Assembly (NCBI GenBank): GCA_950022655.1 | Contig: OX465584.1 | Coordinates: 1,621,694-1,685,693 of the forward strand | Direction of reading: 5' to 3' | Length of the DNA: 64,000 nt | Source: Alentia gelatinosa | Lineage: Eukaryota; Annelida; Polychaeta; Phyllodocida; Polynoidae | Part shown: positions 34,001-43,000 of the stretch, one piece after another | Position numbering within the stretch: the first letter of the stretch is position 1 | Layout: the number at the start of each line of letters is the position of its first letter | Program-made: the position numbers and the translations under genes | Notes under the pieces: generated by a model | Databases searched by the model: none | The model's input: only the letters and a program-made list of their open reading frames with translations | Told to the model about the DNA's origin: nothing

Positions 34001-37000
34001 CTTGTCAAGGATATAACTTTCATGTGTCGCTGATTTCTATCAATATACCTTTCGATACTCATGAAGTGACAATTACTGGGCTCACTCTACAGTGTTCTCT
34101 TGGTTCGTTATAAGTCGGCCATATATAATTGATGCTAGTTGTAGTATTCTTGTAGCATATCGTGTCTAATGCTTTGGTTCTATACAGATTCATGTGTTAT
34201 TGTTGACATGACACACCCGCTGTAAGCTGCTGCCATCTGTGAGCAACTCTAACAACTACTCATGTATGACCTCTATGTGGTATTTCTAGGAACAGGGCAT
34301 TGTGACATACTTCTCTCTCTCTGTCCATAGCCTTGGTACCATGAAGACAGGAATAAATTCTCTTGCCTGTTCCCCATATTTCACACTGTCACACATGGCG
34401 CTAGTAACCGTTTTATGCGTGTCTTCATTTCAGGGACCTCAAGACGCAGAATGTCTTCATGACAAAAACTGGAATGACGTGTAAACTTGGTAAGTGGTTT
34501 TTAGTGTGAGTGTTTGCTACCATTTGTTTTCTATCCTGTTAAGCATGTTCAAGGACCGTGTTAAAAGGTACTCTCCTTTGGAATAAGTCTGGCATGTAGC
34601 GACCTTTCGGCGCCTTGTGACCCCTCCCCAAGACCAGCTACAAATTTCAAATGACCTGGGTGCCCTTGGTTGTGGCTGAGCTGGGTGCCCTTGGTTTTGG
34701 CTGAGCTGGGTGCCCTTGGTTGTGGCTGAGCTGGGTGCTCTTGGTTGTGGCTGAGCTGGGTGCCCTTGGTTGTGGCTGAGCTGGGTGCCCTTGGTTGTGG
34801 CTGAGCTGGGTGCCCTTGGTTTTGGCTGAGCTGGGTGCCCTTGGTTGTGGCTGAGCTGGGTGCCCTTGGTTTTGGCTGAGCTGGGTGCCCTTGGTTGTGG
34901 CTGAGCTGGGTGCCCTTGGTTGTGGCTGAGCTGGGTGCCCTTGGTTGTGGCTGAGCTGGGTGCCCTTGGTTGTGGCTGAGCTGGGTGCCCTTGGTTGTGG
35001 CTGAGCTGGGTGCCCTTGGTTTTGGCTGAGCTGGGTGCCCTTGGTTTTGGCTGAGCTGGGTACCCTTGGTTTTGGCTGAGCTGGGTGCCCTTGGTTGTGG
35101 CTGAGCTGGGTGCCCTTGGTTGTGGCTATATACCCAAGTGACGAATTATGGAATGAATCATTATGGGATGGAGTCCTTCCCAGGAAGTTACTGACAGGAT
35201 ATGATGTCATTGGTACCCATGTCTATTAAGCTAGTCCCATTTTACCCATTTAGTTTAGTATTTGAGCTGAAAAAAATTATCATAATTGCAAAAGAAGATG
35301 TTCAATAATGGATATTAATTCTGAAATTAACATTTATTACTATCCACCGAGATAAGATAATCTCCTAATAATAGTGTGATGTCTTCATACTACAAATGTA
35401 TATAGATGACTCTAAATCAGAAGTAGATCTATTTCTATCCAGTTTGTAGATGTTACATATCCAGCCCAATGGTTGCACTTGTCAGTTCCCTGTACTCTTG
35501 TTGTTCTTATTGTAGTTGAGATTTGAGATTTGGTCCTTGTAATAAGATTTATATTTACCATTATAATAGGACCCGTTACTCATTATTCAAGCCCTACCAT
35601 ATTGAAAACAATTTCTAGCTAATTTCTCATCTTTTGAATGCATTATTAGGAATACAGGGATGTCAGTTTTCCTTGTTTCCACGGAATTCTGTGTTTTCAT
35701 TTTTGGAATAAGATATCCTTTTTTCTTTTGTAAAATGAACATAACAATTAAAAAATACTCAAATCAACCATGACTCATAAATTCCCCAAGTCTATTGCTT
35801 GTTACCGGTCGGTCGAATAACAACAGATATACAGCTCGCTGGGTACCAGCAGCAGCAACTTGTTGGTCACGGTGACAGCAGGGGTTCGGAGCGCGCTCTG
35901 AACTACGATGTATTTGGAGAATTTACGAAATATGATGAACTAAAATTCTCAACGTAACATTGTTAGTCTTTGACAAAGTGTACAAAGCAGTTAATTGTTA
36001 CACAACACCTTAGTCTCATTGAACAAAGCGGTCCGCCGTTTTGAGACTGTGTCGAGGTAGTTGAAACGCCGAAATCCAACATGGCGGATTCGGCAGTTGA
36101 GACGGAGGGCCGATCTACGTGATCGAAGCACCATAAAAAAGGTGAAAAGCCCAAGTCTCCTTCCCAGGAGGGAACGGAAGACATTTTGAACATTGATACC
36201 CACGAATCTACGGTTCACGGGTTCGGACAGTCACAATTAAGTGAATTCCGGGAGATGTTCAACTTGCTACTCGACGAACGGGAGAGAAAGCAAGGCCGGG
36301 CGACTCACGTTGACAAGCCGCCGGCGTCACGTTCACGTGATACCGTCAACATAGTTTCGACGGACTCGTCGGACGAGGAAGGGGCTTTGGAACGTGGTTC
36401 AAAGGCTCCGGATATGTCGGAAAACGAGGAAGAAGACGAGATCCATAAAGGTTTACGAAACATTACGGCTTCTGACGATATTACGGGCCCAGAGGTCTCG
36501 GACATGGTTGTTCGAACCGTTTCACGTGTTATCGGCCCGCCGATACAGAAAGATGTCGTCAAAGATAAACGGGAACTATATCCACGACCAGCCAACGCCA
36601 CGATGCTGAAAGTACCAAAGTTGAACAAGGTTTTTAACCGTGTTACGACAAAGGATATGCAGATGGTTGATAAACACATAGCGGATGTACAGCAAAACAT
36701 GGTATCAGCGATGTCGGCGATCGCGACCCAGTCGCAATCGCTATACGAACTGAAACTTTGGGCAAAAAACAATCCAGATGACGAAATCAGAGAAAAGGCA
36801 AGTACCATAACGAAAGCGTATATTGGTATGATGAACTCTAACTTGTTACTGTCTCGTGCAATGTCTGATGCAACTTACACTAGGAGGGTTTTGTTAAGAC
36901 AAACGTTGGACAAAAAATGGTCGAATCTTTTGTCGGAAGACAACCCTGCTACTTCTGAGTGGTTGGGAGGAGAAGACATCAATGGGGCCATGAAAAGGGC

Positions 37001-40000
37001 TGAAGATGAGATAAGACAGGCTGATAAAATGTCAAGGAAGAAGTACGAAGGGCCTTCAGGCAAGAAGGACTTCTACAAAAAGGACACAGGTTATAAACCA
37101 AGAAATCCCTCAAACTTCAAACCAAAGTGGAGAAATGACAAACCTAAGGACAAACCATACACAAGGCAGAAACCGAGTTTTCACAGGAAGGGGTCACAGT
37201 AAACAAACAACAGGTGAGTGACTCCTTTCAAAATTCACCGGATTTTGGTGTGTTGGTACAAAATATCATGTGTTTGAATGGTTGAAAATTACACATGATC
37301 CATATATCATTGAAACTATCAAGGGAGCTTCCATAGAGTTTGATGATTATCCAGTACAGGATAAAGTACCAAGACCATTTGTTCTGTCAAAAGAGTCAAG
37401 ATTGAACTTGAAATCTGTGGTAAAGGAACTTGTAGACAAAGGGATAATTGAAACTTGTTATGAGACAAGTGATCAATATATTTCTAATGTTTTTCTCAGG
37501 CCAAAAACAAATGGGAAATTCAGGATGATACTAGACCTATCAGTGCTAAATGACTCTGTGACATACAAACACTTCAAGATGGAAACCTTGAAAACTGCTT
37601 TTGATATGGTACATGAAGGGGCCTTTATGGCTTCACTGGATCTCTCTGATGCTTACTACTCTATCCCAATCAGAGAGAAAATATCTGAGGTTCCAGTGGG
37701 AGGGACACTTGATGCAATATACTTGCTTACCAAATGGGCTTGCCCAAGCACCAAGGATGTTCACAAGAGTGTTGAAGGCAGTTTTTGCACACTTGCAAAA
37801 GAAAGGACACTCAGTCTTTGGCTATATTGATGATACATTCATTATGGCTGAAACTGAAAAACAGTGTGTGAAAACTGTTCAGACTCTTTTGAAACTGCTA
37901 GTTTCTCTGGGTTTCAAAGTACATGAAACCAAAAGTGTTTTGATGCCAACAAACAAACTCACTTTTCTGGGTTATGAAATCAACACAGAAAACATGACAG
38001 CATCTCCCACTTCAAGTAAAGTCTCAAAATTCAAAGATCAAGTGAAAGTAATTGGATCAGGGTCTAATGTAAAAATTAGACAGGTAGCCAGTCTCATAGG
38101 TTTGATGGTGGACTATTCAAAAGGAATTGAGTATGGGGAAGCCCATTACAGGAGACTAGAAAGGGACAAGATTCAGGCCCTGAAAAGGAAAAAGGGGAAC
38201 TATGAAAACCCATGAACATATCCCAAGAAGGTATGGAGGATATAGCCTGGTGGGTGAAAAACATTGAACATGGCTTTAAGAACATTAAAGTACAGTCACC
38301 AGTCTATACCTTGACTACTGATGCCTCAAACACAGGATGGGGGGCAGTCTGGGAAGATGGAACTTCTACAAGGGGAAAGTGGTCCTTAACTGAACAAGAG
38401 CTCCACATTAATGTCAAAGAAACTTTGGCATTAGCTTTTGGACTGAAATGCTTCACAAAATCCTTAACAGATACAACTATCAGATGTTTATCAGACAATA
38501 CCACAACAGTGGCATACTTGAACCACAAAGGAGGTTCTAAGAGTGATAAATGTGATATTATCATCAAAGAGATTTGGGAAATGTGTCAACAACAAAGACT
38601 ATGGCTAATAGGGGCTCACATTCCAGGTGTAGAAAATGTGGATGCAGACTGGGAATCTAGAACAGAGTCTAAGAGTGAATGGGAAATGCCAGAAGACATT
38701 TTCCACTGGATGTCAAAAGAGTTAGGACACTGTGAGATTGATCTATTTGCATCCAGACTGACAAACAAACTACCCAGATTTTGTACTTGGTTCCCTGATC
38801 CATATGCAGAAATGATTGATGCATTTTCTTTCAAATGGACTGACAGATTCTATGCATTTCCTCCTTTCAGACTGAGTCTCCGGGTCCTTCAAAAAGCCAG
38901 GAAGGACAAGGTCGAGGGCATCTTAGTCACGCCCGCGTGGGATGCTCAACCCTGGGGAGGCCTCCTGAGGAGGACAGCCAGGAAGGAACTGGAACTGGGA
39001 AAGGTGATACTACGCAATCCAGTTTCAGGAGAACTGTGGCCCCTGCACCTTGTGGCATGGGTGATTTAGGGAGAGCCCTGGAGACACAGGGACTTTCTCA
39101 GGACACTGTGGAGTTGTACATGTCTAGTTGGAGGACTTCCACTAAGAAACAGTACGATGTAGCACTTAAGAAATGGACTGTTTTCTGTGTAGAAAATAAG
39201 GTTAAGCCTAACAAGCCTTCAGTTTTTGAAATTATGAGTTTCCTCACCAAACTTCATAAGGAAGGACTAGGTTATTCGGCAGTAAATACTGCCCGGAGTG
39301 CACTATCATCTTATGTTGAGAAAATAGATGGGAAACCTGTTGGCTCTCATGAGATGATAACAAGACTTTTGACGGGGATATACAATGTAAGGCCCCCTAG
39401 ACCTAAATATCAATCTACATGGGATGTGAATACAGTCTTATCACTTCTCAAGAAATGGTCTCCCTTACAAGCACTAGACTTAAGGAAACTTACATTTAAA
39501 ACTTTGATGTTAATAGCTTTGTCGACAGCACATAGAACTCAGACACTTCATGCCTTGGACACTGAGGGTATTATTTGGAATGATGAGGAAGTCATTTTAC
39601 AGTTAAAGTGTCTTCTGAAACACACAAGAGAAGGTCAGTCTTTAGAACAGTTGCACTTGGCAAAATACAAAGACAGGAGAGTGTGCCCATATAGAACTCT
39701 GAAATTTTATGTGTCTTATACTAAGGAACGACGAGGGAACCATAAAGAACTATGGATCACCTTAGGAAAGGCACCACACCCGGCTACCAAAGACACAATA
39801 GCCAGGTGGATCAAAACAACTATGAAGGAAGCAGGTGTCAACACTTCTGTATTTAAGGCTCATTCCACGAGGGGAGCAGTTACCTCCAAGGCTGCCCTCA
39901 GGGATTTACCTATGCAGACCATTCTGAAGAAGGCAAGGTGGACGAATGCGAACACATTTGCCAGGTTTTACAAACGCCCAATAACTTCAGATGACACTAC

Positions 40001-43000
40001 ATTCCAAACAACAGTCTTGCAAACAGAGAACAACAACTAGACAACCCAACATCATTCTCTGTAGGAGCCCAAGTAAAGTGATTAAGTCTCTGTTGTTATT
40101 CGACCGACCGGTAACAAGCAATAGACTTCCCAGGTTAAACGAGACTTACCTTGGTAGAAGGTGAAGTTTGGCCTGAAGTCTATTATTGTTGTAGGTCGTC
40201 GAATTGAGCAACAGTCCCACCCAAAACTGTTGTTCCCTACCCAAAAATTTAGTGTTGCTAAGGGGTAGTTTACCTGTGCTCCATAGGATGTTAAAAACTG
40301 CTGGTACCCAGCGAGCTGTATATCTGTTGCTCAATTCGACGACCTACAACAATAATAGACTTCAGGCCAAACTTCACCTTCTACCAAGGTAAGTCTCGTT
40401 TAACCTGGGAATTAACCTGCCTCCAGACCCATGTTCCGTAGTGATAATGTTATTTGTATCTACTATATTTCAGGTCTTTTTGATGTATATATAGATCTAA
40501 TGTCTAACCCTGTATTGCCAGGAAAAATAGTTCCTTGTTTAATTCTGACCCCAACTGACATCCCTGGGAATAAATGTATATCTTATAGGCAAGGCCGTGT
40601 TAGGTCTACCTCCAGCTTGAGATGCAAAATCTTTCTCTTCTTAGACTGTTGACTTCTGTCACATGCATGATTCATTCCTCCTTTCCATACGGCTATCATG
40701 GGGTGCAGGGTGCCTTAACTTCTTGCTTATTCCTGATAAATACACAATATTACCACGATTTCGATCTGAGTGTCCGTATTCTCCGCGTAGTTAACGCGAA
40801 GTATTACGTAGTGTCAACTACGAGGAGAATACGGCCACACAGATCGAAATCATGGTAATGTTGTATTTATTACTCACCTTTCAAGTAAGTATCAGGAATA
40901 AAAATCTAGTATATTATTAGAAATTCGACGCTAGCGCCGTCCTTTGTTTATATGAATTAGTTCCTATAACGCCCGTCAGGTGGCCGAAAAATCTGTATCC
41001 TCCTAGGAGATTCCGGAGGTCCGTATTCTACTCAGTAACGATCTGTAATCTCCATAGGCTTAGTATGGAGACTCCGTATTCGGTGGGTAATATTAGGAAA
41101 CGTCCTTACTGTGGGCGAAACGTTTATCGTTCGAGGTCAGTCGCCGATTTCATACGGCCTGACGCCATAGGCAGAAGGCCGTATGAAATCGGCGACTGAC
41201 CAAAAACGATCAAATTTTCGTTCACAGTGAGGATGTTTGCTTATTATTATATACCTTAAGATAATTAAAAATTCTATTTTGATTACTTAGAAAGTTGCAG
41301 TCACAGCGGGCACGAACATTATTATTACTGCACCCCTAGCAGCGGGCAGTATTTAATAGACATTCGGACACAGGTATATAATAATAAATAATATATAACA
41401 ATCCCCAAACTTGGCAAGTAAACTCGAACACCCGAACCACGGTTTCATGTTATCCATACGGACCTCCATATTTGATAAATCCGATTAATTCCTATAGTAC
41501 GTTGTGGTATCATGGGGTGCAGTCAGTGTTTAACTGCTTGACTCTTATTTAGGTGACTTTGGGATTTCTAAGATGATGGATGCTACGATTGATGTGGCGA
41601 GCACATGCGTGGGCACGCCATGCTACCTGAGCCCTGAGATGTGTCAGGACATTCCCTACAGCTCCAAGGCAGATGTATGGGTGAGTAGTTTCATTCTCAT
41701 ACAAAAAAGGATGCTGGCCTGTGCGATTTAAGTCTGCATGGAGGATTTGTGTCTTTTGAACTCTGTAAAGAACGTGCAAATAATTACCAGACAACTGGAG
41801 TCAGATGAAAATAGACGTTATAGAGTCGCCTATCTCAGAACACAGTCTGTTCTCATCATAGAGACACCTACCCCAGCCCCTAGTCAGAATACAGTCTGTT
41901 CTCATCATAGAGACACCTACCCCAGCCCCTAGTCAGAACACAGTCTGTTCTCATCATAGAGACACCTACCCCAGCCCCTAGTCAGAACACAGTCTGTTCT
42001 CATCATAGAGACACCTACCCCAGCCTCCAGTCAGAACACAGTCTGTTCTCATCATAGAGACACCTACCCCAGCCTCCAGTCAGAACACAGTCTGTTCTCA
42101 TCATAGAGACACCTACCCCAGCCTCCAGTCAGAACACAGTCTGTTCTCATCATAGAGACACCTACCCCAGCCCCTAGTCAGAACACAGTCTGTTCTCATC
42201 ATAGAGACACCTACCCCAGCCCCTAGTCAGAACACAGTCTGTTCTCATCAGAGAGACACCTACCCCAGCCTCCAGTCAGAACACAGTCTGTTCTCATCAT
42301 AGAGACACCTACCCCAGCCTCCAGTCAGAACACAGTCTGTTCTCATCATAGAGACACCTACCCCAGCCTCCAGTCAGAACACAGTCTGTTCTCATCATAG
42401 AGACACCTACCCCAGCCCCTAGTCAGAACACAGTCTGTTCTCATCATAGAGACACCTACCCCAGCCTCCAGTCAGAACACAGTCTGTTCTCATCATAGAG
42501 ACACCTACCCCAGCCTCCAGTCAGAACACAGTCTGTTCTCATCAGAGAGACACCTACCCCAGCCTCCAGTCAGAACACAGTCTGTTCTCATCATAGAGAC
42601 ACCTACCCCAGCCCCTAGTCAGAACACAGTCTGTTCTCATCAGAGAGACACCTACCCCAGCCCCTAGTCAGAACACAGTCTGTTCTCATCATAGAGACAC
42701 CTACCCCAGCCCCTAGTCAGAACACAGTCTGTTCTCATCAGAGAGACACCTACCCCAGCCCCTAGTCAGAACACAGTCTGTTCTCATCATAGAGACACCT
42801 ACCCCAGCCTCCAGTCAGAACACAGTCTGTTCTCATCATAGAGACACCTACCCCAGCCCCTAGTCAGAACACAGTCTGTTCTCATCAGAGAGACACCTAC
42901 CCCAGCCCCTAGTCAGAACACAGTCTGTTCTCATCATAGAGACACCTACCCCAGCCCCTAGTCAGAACACAGTCTGTTCTCATCATAGAGACACCTACCC

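Larger units (their letters stand above)
35788..40411 (+). mobile_element. DIRS retrotransposon, structurally complete, 4.6 kb
   Basis: Gag, RT/RNase H/methylase-like and tyrosine recombinase ORFs are bounded by split inverted repeats. An internal complementary region (40089-40214) consists of a 40-bp complement of the left end (35788-35827) joined to an 88-bp complement of the right end (40324-40411), exactly the arrangement predicted by the DIRS circular-junction model. No target duplication is seen, as expected for recombinase integration. Point lesions (one TGA in gag, two pol frame breaks) mean this copy is unlikely to be autonomous. It lies sense-oriented in a NEK intron. Confidence 0.93.

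Noticed and set aside
34647..35210. 187-residue minus-strand repeat protein
   Set aside because: It is a frame opened by the 25-bp array, with no independent evidence.
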